A stretch of 64,000 bases of DNA from Corallococcus macrosporus DSM 14697 (GCF_002305895.1 NZ_CP022203.1:1590501-1654500), one strand, 5' to 3'; counted from the first letter of the stretch, positions 26,501 through 38,676 are shown. Made by a program: numbers and translations. Notes: a model not told the origin generated them from the letters alone.

Positions 26501-27751
26501 ATGGGTGAACCGGAGGCGTTGACCGAGCAGTCGGGGGAGGCGGACACGGGCGCGCCCACGCCTCCGGGGCCCGTGCCGGAGCATGGGCCGGTGTGGAGCC
26601 CGAACGTCTCCGGGCTGCTCCTGTCGCGCTACTACCTGCCTCGCCGCCATCCGGTGATGCAGGGCAACGCGTGCCAGCTCCTGCGCGACGGCGTGGAGGC
26701 CTACCCGGCCATGCTGGAGGCCATCCGCGGGGCGCGCCGGTATGTCCGCCTGGAGACGTACATGTTCGTCTCCGACGCGGTGGGTGAGCTGTTCGGCGAG
26801 GCGCTGGCGCAGGCCGCCGAGCGCGGCGTGCACGTGAAGGTGCTGTACGACGCGGTGGGCTCCTGGACGAGCCGCCGGAGCTTCTTCGCCGGGCTGCGCG
26901 CCCGGGGCGTGGACATCCGCGCCTTCAAGCCCTTCAGCCTGTCACGCGGGCTGCGGCACCTGCTGCGCCGGGACCACCGCAAAATCCTCGTCGTGGACGG
27001 CGAGGTGGCCTTCACCGGCGGGGTGAACATCTCCGCGCACTGGGCGCCCGCGGGGGTGGGCGCGGCGTGGCGGGACGACGTGCTGCGCATCGAGGGGCCG
27101 GCCGTGCACGAGCTGGAGCGGTGCTTCTCCGCCACGTGGCGGATGATGTTCCAGGGCCGCTTCCACCGGCTGACCCGGCGGCTGGAGCGCCTGCGCCGCC
27201 AGCCGTCCCGGCAAGGGGGAGTGGGGCTGGCGGTGTTGTCCAGCCGGCGGAGCATCCACCGGGCCTACCTGCACGCCATCCGCCGGGCCCGGCGCAGCGT
27301 GCTGGTGGCCGCCGCCTACTTCATCCCGGACCGGCGCATGGTGATGGCGCTGCGCGAGGCGGCCCGGCGCGGCGTGGAGGTCCACCTGCTGCTCAACGCC
27401 CGCAGCGACCACCCCCTCCTGGAGTTCATGGCCCGGGGCTTCTACGAGCGGCTCCTGGGCGCGGGCGTCCGCATCTTCGAGTGGCAGCGCGGCGTGCTGC
27501 ACGCCAAGACGGCCGTGGTGGACGGGGTGTGGGGCACCATCGGCTCGTTCAACCTGGAGCGCCTCAGCCTGGCCTTCAACCACGAGGTGAACGCCGTCTT
27601 CGCCGACCCTCGCTTGGGGCAGCAACTGGAGGACTCCTTCCGCGGCGACTGCGGGGACTGCCGCGAGGTGACGCTGGCCGAGTTCCGCCGCCGGCCCCTG
27701 TGGCAGAAGCTGCTGGAGCGAGCCCTGTTGCTGCTTCGCAAAATCATCTGA
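26501..27751 (+). CDS. Cardiolipin synthase-like phospholipase D family protein
   Basis: The product is 416 aa. Two HKD motifs mark the phospholipase D superfamily: HRKILVVDGEVAFTGG (histidine about 159) and HAKTAVVDGVWGTIGS (about 334). The layout matches bacterial cardiolipin synthase, which joins two phosphatidylglycerols at the inner membrane. However, the usual N-terminal membrane segments are missing, as in ClsB-type enzymes. The ATG at 26501 follows GGGAGG closely. The N-terminal 60 residues are a Pro-rich leader. Confidence 0.9.
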   Translation: MGEPEALTEQSGEADTGAPTPPGPVPEHGPVWSPNVSGLLLSRYYLPRRHPVMQGNACQLLRDGVEAYPAMLEAIRGARRYVRLETYMFVSDAVGELFGEALAQAAERGVHVKVLYDAVGSWTSRRSFFAGLRARGVDIRAFKPFSLSRGLRHLLRRDHRKILVVDGEVAFTGGVNISAHWAPAGVGAAWRDDVLRIEGPAVHELERCFSATWRMMFQGRFHRLTRRLERLRRQPSRQGGVGLAVLSSRRSIHRAYLHAIRRARRSVLVAAAYFIPDRRMVMALREAARRGVEVHLLLNARSDHPLLEFMARGFYERLLGAGVRIFEWQRGVLHAKTAVVDGVWGTIGSFNLERLSLAFNHEVNAVFADPRLGQQLEDSFRGDCGDCREVTLAEFRRRPLWQKLLERALLLLRKII

Positions 27752-27853
27752 GCCGCGCCTGCCCGCCCCCCAGCGGGGCGCATGGTTCCGATGAGCGGGG
27801 CTGCACTTCCGCGGCCCGAAGCGTCCGCCCTTCAATGCCCAGGAAGGAACCCT

Positions 27854-27882
27854 TTGCAACGCGTCAAAGGGGGGCCTAGAAG
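27854..27882 (+). promoter_or_regulatory. Sigma-A promoter of the aconitase gene, with dyad
   Basis: TTGCAA (27854-27859) and TAGAAG (27877-27882) are separated by 17 bases and lie about 37 bases before the aconitase ATG. A dyad, CCCTTTG (27850-27856) with CAAAGGG (27865-27871), straddles the -35 element and could be an operator. Confidence 0.6.
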
Positions 27883-27918
27883 TTGCCGCATCCCGCGCAA
27901 GGAAGGACGGCAACACAC

Positions 27919-30633
<2,715 letters not shown>

Positions 30634-30687
30634 CGCGGAGAGGAGAACCCGGCGTCCTGCTTTCCTCGGCGGGCGCCGGTAGCACCT

Positions 30688-30721
30688 CGGCCCGGAGTCG
30701 CCCTCGTGGCACTCCGGGCCG
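30688..30721. terminator. Hairpin terminator of aconitase gene
   Basis: CGGCCCGGAGT (30688-30698) and ACTCCGGGCCG (30711-30721) form a perfect 11-bp stem with a 12-base loop, 55 bases after the aconitase stop and just before the end of the convergent HD gene. The downstream side reads TCGTGTCTT, only weakly T-rich. Confidence 0.7.
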
Positions 30722-30729
30722 TCGTGTCT

Positions 30730-31152
30730 TCAAGGTTCGCGCAGGCGGGCCCAGGCGGCGCGGTAGCGGGCCAGGCGCTCGGCGTCCTTCGGCGTCACCG
30801 CGGCCAGCCGCCGCACGTCCATGTTGTCCTCCAGGTCCGCCAGCTTCACGCGGCGGGCGAGCGGCAGCGGACGCAGCCTTTCGATGAAGGCCTCGTACGT
30901 CTCGCCCTCGCGGCGGGTGAGCGCGTCCAGCGCGGCGAGGACGCCTTCCGGGTAGCCCAGCTCGCGCAGGCGCTCGAGCGTGTAGGGCGTGTCCTCCACC
31001 ACGTCGTGGAGGATGGCGACGGTGCGCTCCTCGTCGGTGTCCAGCCGCATCATCACCCGCAGCGGGTGGAGGATGTACGTCTGGCCGGCCTTGTCGCGCT
31101 GGCCGTGGTGCGCGGCCACCGCGAGCGCGATGGCGTCTTCGAGTGCGGGCAT
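30730..31152 (-). CDS. HD-domain phosphohydrolase (RelA/SpoT HD-like, MESH1-like)
   Basis: The product is 140 aa. It has the metal-binding pattern of the SpoT-type HD domain: AVAAHHGQRDKAGQTYILHPLRV, then VAILHDVVEDT, then LADLEDNMDV. Stand-alone domains of this kind hydrolyse (p)ppGpp or other nucleotides, but the substrate here is inferred only. It has no synthetase domain. It converges with aconitase and lies downstream of the pilus cluster on the same strand. Confidence 0.85.
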   Translation of the reverse strand: MPALEDAIALAVAAHHGQRDKAGQTYILHPLRVMMRLDTDEERTVAILHDVVEDTPYTLERLRELGYPEGVLAALDALTRREGETYEAFIERLRPLPLARRVKLADLEDNMDVRRLAAVTPKDAERLARYRAAWARLREP

Positions 31153-31172
31153 GCCCGCCTTCTAACGCCGAC

Positions 31173-31198
31173 GCCCTCCCCACGCGAGCGGGGAGGGC
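31173..31198 (-). terminator. Hairpin after the pilus operon
   Basis: GCCCTCCCC (31173-31181) and GGGGAGGGC (31190-31198) form a perfect 9-bp stem with an 8-base loop, starting 18 bases past the pilY1 stop in the direction of transcription. No T-run follows, so readthrough into the HD gene is possible. Confidence 0.55.
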
Positions 31199-31215
31199 GG
31201 GGCGCTTCCGTCACG

Positions 31216-34200
31216 TCACGGCACGCAGTGGGCGGCATTCTCATGGCGGCAGGCGTGCTGCTCCTGGGTGAGGGGCAGCTCGTACACGTTCTGCAGCACC
31301 TCGTTGTTCACCGACACGTCCACGGAGGTGAGCTGGCGCTGCCCGGGCTCCGGAACGACGACGCCGTCTTTCACGCTGCCGGTGGGCGAAATCATCACCA
31401 CGGTGGCGGGCTCGGGCGGCGGCGACAGCACGGAGCGCTCCTGGAAGCGCGCGTTGTCGAAGGACGCGGCGCAGTTGGGCAGGCCGCTGAGGAAGTCCGC
31501 CTGGTAGAAGCGCGCCCGGGCGGCGGTGCTGCTGCACACCTCGCCGTCCTGCGACGGGTAGATGACGTTCCACAGCGTGCAGCTCGCCACCGTGGCCGCG
31601 CCGCCCGCCGTCTTGTGGGTGATGTTGTCGGTGTACTCCAGCATCCACCCCGGGCTCTCCGGCGCGGCGCCCGTGTCGGAGCAGGCGCCGGACGCGTCGC
31701 AGGTGATGTCCGTCACGTCCACCAGGTCCCCGCTGGTGTCGTTGTCGCTGGTGCGGTCGGACAGGCGGGCCGCGTCGAACTGGCTGGCCGTCAGCGGGCC
31801 GTCCGCGGAGACGGAGGTCGCGTCCTCGGCGAACGTCTGCCCGGAGACGCCGTACACGCGCACGCCGTAGAAGCGGTTCTTCCCAATGGCGTTGGTGGTG
31901 CGCGTCAGCTCCAGGTCCGCGAAGTTGGGCGCTACGTTGCTCACGTCATGGCAGCGGAAGTTGCCGGCGGCGTCCTTGCCGCACTCCACGCGCGCGGGGC
32001 TCATGGAGGTGTAGTCCTGCGGCGCTCCCGGGCAGGTGCGGGCCTCGTAGCGGCTGAAGCGGGCGGACACCACCGTCTGGCCGGGCTCGCCGCAGGCGGG
32101 CTGCGACACCGTCCCGCGCGTCAGCGTCGTCTGCGCCAGGCCCCGCTGCGTCCACTGGTGCCGCGCCTGGGTGATGTTCTCCCCGATGCGGTTCACCTGG
32201 TAGTCCACCTCCACGTTGCCGCACCCGTAGCGCGCGCAGGCCTGCGGGTTGTCGAAGCGGCAGATGCCGGCCTCGTCGTCCAGCAGCGCGTAGCGGTCTC
32301 CGGTGCCCACGAGCGCGCGCATGGCGCCCGTGCCCGGCTGGATGCCGATGGAGGGCACGTAATAGAAGGGCCAGGTGCGCGTCAGGCTGTTGCCCTGGAC
32401 GCCGTTGGGACCGACGGAGTCCCGGTCCATCTGGAAGGCACGCGCGGCGCTCCAGTTGCGGATGAGGCCCGTGGACGGGTCCAGCGCGCCCGGCACGGAC
32501 ATGCGCGCCACCCAGAGCTGGCCGCGCATGTCGCCGAAGACGGCCGTGTCGAAGAAGCCGTCCTGCTGGACGCTGCCGGCCACGCCGTAGTCCACCAGGG
32601 CCACCGGCGCCGCCACGCTGTGCGTGAGGTGCCGGGCGGGGCCGTGCTGCTCCCCGGTGGCGTTCGGGTCGAATTCGAACTTCCACCACAGGTTGTCGTT
32701 GCGGCCATTCACCTCGGGGGACCACGCGTCCACCACGTAGATGCCGCGGCCCTTCTCCTGGCCGGGGGACCAGCCGCCCGACAGGGCCACCACCCACCGC
32801 TCCTGGGTGTTCACCTCGTAGCGGGACACGCCGCCGGGCGCGGTGCCGGCCTCCACCAGCACGGGGCCAATGGGGGGCGGCTTGGGGCTGAGCGAGAAGA
32901 GCGTCTTGCCGAAGAGGGCGGCCTCCGCGGAGTCCGGCTGCGGGTACATCCACTGCATCCGGGGCGCGCCGAAGCGGCCGGTGCCCGCGTCCGCGCGCAG
33001 CTCCAGCGCCACGTAGTGCACGCCGCCGCGGCCTTCCGAGAGCACCGCCATCGTGTGGTACTCGGTGGACTGCTTGATGCCGTCCGGCTGCGAGCCGTCC
33101 GAGCCGTCCGCCCACACGTCGCGCACCATGATGTCGCCGTCCACGTAGTACTGGTGGCCGTTGGCCATCTCGTGCAGGCGCGACAGCAGGTCGGGCGGGA
33201 TGAAGGCCCACTCCTCCTGGCCGGTGCTGGGCGTGTACTCAATCATGGGCATGCCGCCCTCGCAGTTGTCACTGCCCGCGGTGCTGTCCCGGAAGGCGTG
33301 CAGCATGCCGTCGTTGGCGCCCACCAGCACCAGCTTGTCGCGGCGGCGGTAGCGGTGCAGGTACGCGTCATACGCGTCCACCTCCACGGTGTCGCCGCAG
33401 CGGCTGATGTTCTCCGTGGCCAGGGGCGTGGGCGACACGCCGAGCTGCTGGCTGTAGAGCGTGCGCGTGCACTGGTTGCTCATGCCCAGGTTGCACAGGA
33501 ACTTGTCCATGGGCGGGTCCACCAGCACCGGCGCGGAGTGGAAGATGTCGCCCAGCACGGAGCGGCGCACCTCGGTGCGGTTGCCGTTGCCGTCCTCGTC
33601 CGCCAGGTCCTGGCCGCGCACGTACTGGATGAGCGTGCGCACGCAGATGTCGTTCACCCAGTTCTGCGCCTGCGTCATGCCGCTGAAGGTCGGCACCGTG
33701 ACGCTCATGGCGGCGGCGGCCTGCTGCGGCGTCAGCCCCAGGCCCGTCAGCAGCTTGCCGGGGTCGATCTCCAGCGGGCTCACCGACTCCACCGTGGGAC
33801 AGACGGGCGTGCCGAGGATGCCGAAGTAGCTCTTCAGCGTCTCGCGGTTCGCCACGGTGAATTCAATGGGCGTCGCCGCGTTGTCCGCGGCGGTGAGGCG
33901 CCCGTCCTGGTTGCTGTCCGTCACCGTGTAGATCTTCCGGCTGTCCAGCGACCGGGCCAGCAGCGCGCGGCGCGCCTCCCAGAACTGGTTGGCCGGGGTG
34001 CTGCCGCCGTCCTTGACGAAGTTGCCGCTCGTGTCCTCGACGACGATGTCCCCGTCCCGGTCCACGACGAAGATGTCGTCCATGTCGCCGTCGGCGTTCT
34101 TGTCCACGCCCTCCACGAACTCGTTGAACTGGTTGAAGCGCCACAAGTCACCCCGCCAGGCGCTGTCTCCGGAGGCGGGGGACATGCGCGGCATCAGCGC

Positions 34201-35700
34201 GCTGAGCGTGGAGCTGCCCGTCTGGAACGAGGAGATGGCCGCCGCGGCGAACGCGATGTTGCGGTTCTGCACGTCGTCGACGATGGACTGGAGCGCCGTC
34301 TTGAGCTGGCTGGAGTTGGTGGCCGCGTAGAAGCGCCCGCCGCCCGCGTCCGCGGTGGTGCGCAGCAGGTTGAGCGCCCGCGTGTTCGTCAGCGCGAAGC
34401 CCACGGTGTAGGTGGCCACCTGCTGCGACCCGTCCAGCTCCGGGCGCATGTCGTGGGTCCACATCCACTTGGCGATGCGGTGGATGTGGCTGGAGGTGCC
34501 GCCGCTGTTGGCCCCCTGGTTCGCCGCGGTGCAGTTGGCGCAGGGGACGTCCAGGTCGCGCACCTGGGAGGGAATCTGGGAGGAGTCGCTGCTGGGCTCG
34601 TTGGGCTCACCGTCGGTGAGCAGAATCATGGCGTTGAAGCCGCAGGTGAAGCAGGTGGCGGCCCGGCCGGGTTCAGCCTCGTCGTCGAAGTCGGAGTCAC
34701 GCAGGTAGCCGCTGCCGAACCAGCCAGGGAACGGGTCGTCCTCGGAGGAGCGGAAGTAGGTGCTGGCGCCCCACATGACCTGCGTCAGCGGCGTGCCGGT
34801 GTTGAACTGCAGGCCCCGGTTCATCTTGAGGAGCAGGTTGTTGCGGTGGTTGTTGCGCTCCGTCTGGTTCAACGACTGGTCGCAGCGGGGCCCGAAGCGC
34901 TCGAAGCGCACCACGTCCTGGTTGTTCCACTTCACGGTGTCGGTGGCGTCGCGGCTCGCGGAGAACGTCACCACGCCGAAGCGCGTGCGCTCCGAGTCCT
35001 TGAGCACCTGGCTGATGACGTTGACGGCGGAGTGGCCGCGCGGCGAGTAGAAGTTGAGGAAGTTGCCGGAGGCGATGCGCTCGTTTTTCCGGTACTGGAA
35101 GTAGCCCTTCGTCGTCAGGCACTGCGCGCACGCGGCGCGCGCGGCGGCCCGGGTGCTGTTGTTGCCCGTGTCCACGATGTTGGCGCAGGCCGTCGCCGCG
35201 CTGTCGCTGATGGTGGTGTTGGGCGGCGGCTGGTCGAAGCGGACGGGGTTGTTGCCCATCCCGAAGCTCTCCTGGGTGCCGCTGCCGTTGCCGTCGAAGC
35301 GGTAGTAGCTGGTGGGGACGAACCAGGGGGAGTCCTGGTTCGTCAGCGACAGCCACATGCGCGGGTACTCGACGCTGGCGTCGTAGTTCAGCGCGTCGAT
35401 GTTCTCCTGCCGGCAGCCGGGGGACGCCCCGTTCCGGTTGTCGATGTAGCTGTAATAGTCGTTGTTGCTCCAGGCGATGGGCCAGTACGCCATGGAACCC
35501 GACGTGTCCAGGATGAGCAGGATGTTGGGCGGGCCGCTGGGGCTGGTGAAGAAGCGCTCGTCGCTGCCGCGCGCGGGGTTGAGCAGCGCGTCCAGCCGGG
35601 AGGTGGACTGGAGGCTGCAGGAGGCCGGGTCCTGCGCGAGCGCGGCGGGGGCCATCAGCAGCGCGGCCAGGGCCGTCAGGGAGGAGAGGAGTGCCTTCAT
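31216..35700 (-). CDS. pilY1: PilY1-type type IV pilus tip/adhesin protein
   Basis: The product is 1494 aa. A signal peptide (1-22) leads to a von Willebrand A domain with MIDAS motif DTSGSM at 65-70. EF-hand or dockerin-like calcium loops follow at about 530 (DKNADGDMDD) and 593 (DSNQDGRLTAAD). The C-terminal 800 residues carry the PilY/PilC beta-propeller (LVLVGANDGMLHAFRD, EEWAFIPPDLLSRLH, QLWVARMSV, RALVGTGDRYALLDD). PilY1 sits at the pilus tip and works with minor pilins to prime assembly. It is the last gene of the cluster, 33 bases after pilX. Confidence 0.93.
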   Translation of the reverse strand: MKALLSSLTALAALLMAPAALAQDPASCSLQSTSRLDALLNPARGSDERFFTSPSGPPNILLILDTSGSMAYWPIAWSNNDYYSYIDNRNGASPGCRQENIDALNYDASVEYPRMWLSLTNQDSPWFVPTSYYRFDGNGSGTQESFGMGNNPVRFDQPPPNTTISDSAATACANIVDTGNNSTRAAARAACAQCLTTKGYFQYRKNERIASGNFLNFYSPRGHSAVNVISQVLKDSERTRFGVVTFSASRDATDTVKWNNQDVVRFERFGPRCDQSLNQTERNNHRNNLLLKMNRGLQFNTGTPLTQVMWGASTYFRSSEDDPFPGWFGSGYLRDSDFDDEAEPGRAATCFTCGFNAMILLTDGEPNEPSSDSSQIPSQVRDLDVPCANCTAANQGANSGGTSSHIHRIAKWMWTHDMRPELDGSQQVATYTVGFALTNTRALNLLRTTADAGGGRFYAATNSSQLKTALQSIVDDVQNRNIAFAAAAISSFQTGSSTLSALMPRMSPASGDSAWRGDLWRFNQFNEFVEGVDKNADGDMDDIFVVDRDGDIVVEDTSGNFVKDGGSTPANQFWEARRALLARSLDSRKIYTVTDSNQDGRLTAADNAATPIEFTVANRETLKSYFGILGTPVCPTVESVSPLEIDPGKLLTGLGLTPQQAAAAMSVTVPTFSGMTQAQNWVNDICVRTLIQYVRGQDLADEDGNGNRTEVRRSVLGDIFHSAPVLVDPPMDKFLCNLGMSNQCTRTLYSQQLGVSPTPLATENISRCGDTVEVDAYDAYLHRYRRRDKLVLVGANDGMLHAFRDSTAGSDNCEGGMPMIEYTPSTGQEEWAFIPPDLLSRLHEMANGHQYYVDGDIMVRDVWADGSDGSQPDGIKQSTEYHTMAVLSEGRGGVHYVALELRADAGTGRFGAPRMQWMYPQPDSAEAALFGKTLFSLSPKPPPIGPVLVEAGTAPGGVSRYEVNTQERWVVALSGGWSPGQEKGRGIYVVDAWSPEVNGRNDNLWWKFEFDPNATGEQHGPARHLTHSVAAPVALVDYGVAGSVQQDGFFDTAVFGDMRGQLWVARMSVPGALDPSTGLIRNWSAARAFQMDRDSVGPNGVQGNSLTRTWPFYYVPSIGIQPGTGAMRALVGTGDRYALLDDEAGICRFDNPQACARYGCGNVEVDYQVNRIGENITQARHQWTQRGLAQTTLTRGTVSQPACGEPGQTVVSARFSRYEARTCPGAPQDYTSMSPARVECGKDAAGNFRCHDVSNVAPNFADLELTRTTNAIGKNRFYGVRVYGVSGQTFAEDATSVSADGPLTASQFDAARLSDRTSDNDTSGDLVDVTDITCDASGACSDTGAAPESPGWMLEYTDNITHKTAGGAATVASCTLWNVIYPSQDGEVCSSTAARARFYQADFLSGLPNCAASFDNARFQERSVLSPPPEPATVVMISPTGSVKDGVVVPEPGQRQLTSVDVSVNNEVLQNVYELPLTQEQHACRHENAAHCVP

Positions 35701-35733
35701 GGGGGGCTCGGGGAAGGGCGAGGTCGGAAGGGG

Positions 35734-36231
35734 TCAGATGCCGAAGCGGAAGACGAACTCGGTCTCGGCCTGGCGGCCTCCCGGCTCGTCACACATGACG
35801 ACCACGCGGTAGTAGCTGCCGCCGGCCGTGCCTTCTCTGAGGGTGTTGGCCGCGTCGCTCACCTGGTCCTTGCCGCTGCTGAACGAGGAGGTCGCGAGCA
35901 CCGCCGCGGTGGGCGCCGACTCGGTGTCGCCCATGTGGGCGGTGCGCATGGTGCTGCTGTCGGCGACGACCTGGTCGTCTTGCAGCACCTGCTCCAGGCT
36001 GATGCTGGTGACGGGCACCGCGCCGGTGCCGAACACCTTCAGCCGCGACAGCAGGTAGCGCCGCGCCGTCTCCGCGCAGGCCTCCACGCGGTCGCTGCGC
36101 GTCTTGGACACCGCGGCGGACTGGTTGCGGCCGGTGAAGGTGATGGCGCCCACCACGAGCAGCAGCAGCACCGTCAGGGCAATCAGGGTGATGGCCAGGG
36201 CGCTGCCCCGGCGTGAGGCGAAGTGGGTCAT
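35734..36231 (-). CDS. pilX: PilX-like minor pilin
   Basis: The product is 165 aa. The type III signal is RRG/SALAITLIALTVLLLLVVGAI with cleavage after glycine 9. The mature protein lacks glutamate at position 5, as in PilX/GspK-type tip subunits. The body is small, with paired cysteines at about 51 and 150. Position between pilW and pilY1 matches known minor-pilin operons. The start is 5 bases after the pilW stop. Confidence 0.82.
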   Translation of the reverse strand: MTHFASRRGSALAITLIALTVLLLLVVGAITFTGRNQSAAVSKTRSDRVEACAETARRYLLSRLKVFGTGAVPVTSISLEQVLQDDQVVADSSTMRTAHMGDTESAPTAAVLATSSFSSGKDQVSDAANTLREGTAGGSYYRVVVMCDEPGGRQAETEFVFRFGI

Positions 36232-36236
36232 GGTGG

Positions 36237-37424
36237 CTAGCCTCCCCAGACGTTCTTGAGGTCACCGGCGACGCCGGCGGCGCGCAGCTCGGGGATGAAG
36301 AAGGCGCGGGACGTCATGTTGGGGATGCGCACGGACGTCTCCACGGTGGTGCGGAAGAAGGTGTCCTCACCGTTCACCGGGTCCGCGTTGAAGAGCCGGC
36401 GGGCCTGGTTCTTCTTGCCGGAGGGCATGGGGCGCACCGAGCGCACCGTGAGGCCCACGCCGACGGAGCGGATGTTGGCGGTGTTCATGTTGTAGCGGAG
36501 CGCATCGTCATAGGGCGTGCTGTACGTGGGCGGGGGGACGTCCGCGTCGTACTTGGGCAGCATGACGGCGTCCTCGTCGCCCAGCACCCAGGCCATGCCG
36601 CTGCCCACGGCGCCGTCCGGCGCGGCCTGCCCGGCGCAGCACGCGGAGTTCGCGGGCGGGCGGTTCATCTGGTAGCTGACCTGGAAGGACTCCACGTCCG
36701 CGGCGATGGGGTCGAAGTCCGCGTCCTCCGCCCAGCCGTGCTTCACCACCAGGTACGGGCGGCCGCCGTGGGCCTCCACGCGCAGCCGCTTCTCCTGCAC
36801 CAGCATGACGAAGGGCATGCGGGTGGAGTCCGTCATGCAGCCCTTGGGCACGTCCCCCGGGATGCCGGCGGCCAGCGCGGTCTCCAGCGAGGCCGTGGTG
36901 CCGTCCGCGGTCACGTCCGCCGCCAGCCGTCCCAGGAAGTAGTCCTGGCCGCCCGGGCAGGCCACCAGCACGGCCTGGCCCTGGCGCAGGGGCTGGCCGA
37001 AGTTGGCCGCGGGCTCCAGCGTGAGCTGGAAGGGCGGCGCCCCGGTGCCGTCGAGCTGGCCGCGGCGCAGGTACATGGGGTCGCGGTAGCGGAAGGCCAG
37101 GTCGTCGGTGACGAAGCTGCCCCAGTCCTCCACTTCCTCGGTGTAGTTGTCCTTGCGGTCCTCCGGCAGGCCGTCCGTGCCGAAGTCGAAGGCGATGGCC
37201 GGGTCCAGCCCGTAGCCCGCGTAGCGCAGCGTGCGGTTGAGGTAGTCCATGCCCACGCGGCTGCCTTCGACGGCCGTCTTGGAGACGGTGTTCTTCTGGA
37301 AGATGTCGTTGACGGCGATGATGGTCGCCGCCACCGCCAGCAGCACCACCGAGGAGACGGTGATGCCCACCAGCAGCTCGATGAGCGTGAAGCCGCGTCG
37401 CGCGGGCGTCCTGGGCGTGCTCAC
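36237..37424 (-). CDS. pilW: PilW-like minor pilin
   Basis: The product is 395 aa, long for a pilin but usual for PilW. It has a canonical prepilin cleavage site RRG/FTLIELLVGITVSSVVLLAV with glutamate at +5. The globular part is large, with two CC or C pairs (NSACCAGQA, KGCMTD, ACPGGQDY). The start is a GTG overlapping the pilV stop by 4 bases. Confidence 0.87.
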   Translation of the reverse strand: MSTPRTPARRGFTLIELLVGITVSSVVLLAVAATIIAVNDIFQKNTVSKTAVEGSRVGMDYLNRTLRYAGYGLDPAIAFDFGTDGLPEDRKDNYTEEVEDWGSFVTDDLAFRYRDPMYLRRGQLDGTGAPPFQLTLEPAANFGQPLRQGQAVLVACPGGQDYFLGRLAADVTADGTTASLETALAAGIPGDVPKGCMTDSTRMPFVMLVQEKRLRVEAHGGRPYLVVKHGWAEDADFDPIAADVESFQVSYQMNRPPANSACCAGQAAPDGAVGSGMAWVLGDEDAVMLPKYDADVPPPTYSTPYDDALRYNMNTANIRSVGVGLTVRSVRPMPSGKKNQARRLFNADPVNGEDTFFRTTVETSVRIPNMTSRAFFIPELRAAGVAGDLKNVWGG

Positions 37425-37975
37425 AGCTCCACCCCCGCGCCGTTCTCCGCCGGGTTGTAGAGCGCGACGAACTGCTTGACGTAGCGGCGCTGCCCCGCGC
37501 TGCGGAAGGACACCACCACCGCGACGGAGTCGATGGCCTGCGCCGGCGTCCAGACGAGCACGCGGCGGTAGTCCTCGCTCTCCTCCGTCGAGTACCCCGG
37601 CACCACCTTGAGCAGCGGGTCGCCGGTCGCGCTGTCGAAGGCGTCCAGGTCCACGACGCAGGCGTCGGGGAGGGTGGAGAGGCCACCGGCCAGCTCCAGC
37701 GTCTCCGCGGCGCCGGCGCAGCGCGCGGCGGACAGCGGCCCGGTGCCGGCGAAGAGGCGGGCGCGGCCCTGGAGCTGGAGCCCGGAGCGCACCTGCGCGG
37801 CGATGGCGCTGGCCTGCGACAGGCGGTTGGCGGCGGCGTTCTGCTGGCTGGCGAAGATGAGCCCGCCAAAGACACCGCTGATGCCCATGGCGAGGATGGC
37901 GGCGGCCGCCATGCCTTCGATGAGCGTGGCGCCGCGCATGGCGGCGCGGCGGGATGCGGGATTCAAGCGCCTCAT
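37421..37975 (-). CDS. pilV: PilV-like minor pilin
   Basis: The product is 184 aa. The leader is MRRLNPASRRAAMRG with predicted cleavage before ATLIEGMAAAAILAMGISGVFGG. The usual phenylalanine at +1 is alanine, but glutamate +5 is kept, and it has the hallmark PilV pattern LIEGMAAAAIL-MG. It overlaps both neighbours by 4 bases. It should incorporate into the pilus tip complex. Confidence 0.85.
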   Translation of the reverse strand: MRRLNPASRRAAMRGATLIEGMAAAAILAMGISGVFGGLIFASQQNAAANRLSQASAIAAQVRSGLQLQGRARLFAGTGPLSAARCAGAAETLELAGGLSTLPDACVVDLDAFDSATGDPLLKVVPGYSTEESEDYRRVLVWTPAQAIDSVAVVVSFRSAGQRRYVKQFVALYNPAENGAGVEL

Positions 37976-38676
37976 CGGTTGGTCCTCGTGTCGACGAATC
38001 CGACGGGAGCGGAGATGGCGAAGAGGTATTCGCGCTGTCCGTCCGTGGAGGTGAGTGCCAGGGACGCGGCCCGGTTCAGGGCGCCGTTGCCCGCCGGGAT
38101 GACGGGCTGGCCCGCGCCGTCCACGAAGCGCGCGGAGCCGTCACCGCGGAAGACGATGGCGCCCCGCCGCGGCGCGCCGCTGCAGAAGCTGCAATCCGAC
38201 ACCGGCAGGCCCTCGAAGATGCCGGTCCACGCCAGGTTGCCCGTGGCGCCGAAGCGCACGGTGCGCTGCGTGTAGCGGTCCATGTACATGGAGTCCATCA
38301 GCCGGCCCTGGTCCGCGGTGGGGTGGATGTCCAGGGGCGGCGAGAAGGTCGAGAAGGTCAACTGCCCGGCGGGCGCCGCGGCGTCGCCGAAGTTGCGCAG
38401 GCGGTCCTCCACCAGGAACCAGGCCCCGTGGCCGCCGGCCTGCCCCGCCGGGTCGAGGTCCGGGTAGACGATGAGCCACACGTCGGCCTGCCGGTCCACG
38501 GCGCGGGCGCGGGCCTCGGCGAGCGCGCCGGACAGGTCGGCCGCGGCGTTCTGCGGGCTCGTCCGCGCGCTGAGCTGCGCATAGCCCGCGTAGGCCAGGG
38601 CGGCCAGCACCGCGATGATGGCGAGGACGATGCTGACCTCCAGCAGCGTCGCGCCGCGTGCGTCGCGCCGGCTCAC
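37972..38676 (-). CDS. FimU/GspH-like minor pilin
   Basis: The product is 234 aa. After a short basic leader (SRRDARG) comes ATLLEVSIVLAIIAVLAALAY, with glutamate +5 and alanine +1. The next part (DLSGALAEARARAVDRQADVWLIVYP) matches FimU/GspH. The GTG at 38676 has GGAGG 8 bases upstream and overlaps the stop of the preceding gene by 4 bases. A pair of cysteines (DCSFCSG) lies near residue 165. Confidence 0.85.
   Translation of the reverse strand: MSRRDARGATLLEVSIVLAIIAVLAALAYAGYAQLSARTSPQNAAADLSGALAEARARAVDRQADVWLIVYPDLDPAGQAGGHGAWFLVEDRLRNFGDAAAPAGQLTFSTFSPPLDIHPTADQGRLMDSMYMDRYTQRTVRFGATGNLAWTGIFEGLPVSDCSFCSGAPRRGAIVFRGDGSARFVDGAGQPVIPAGNGALNRAASLALTSTDGQREYLFAISAPVGFVDTRTNR

Noticed and set aside
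23120-26833. A long minus-strand open frame opposite the WYL and FHA genes
   Set aside because: It is another GC-bias shadow; the plus strand carries the domain motifs.
30706-36216. A very long plus-strand open frame opposite pilY1 and pilX
   Set aside because: It is a shadow of the high-GC opposite strand: it has no ribosome binding site, no recognisable domains and is rich in Arg, His and Ala, while the minus strand holds clear PilY1 features.
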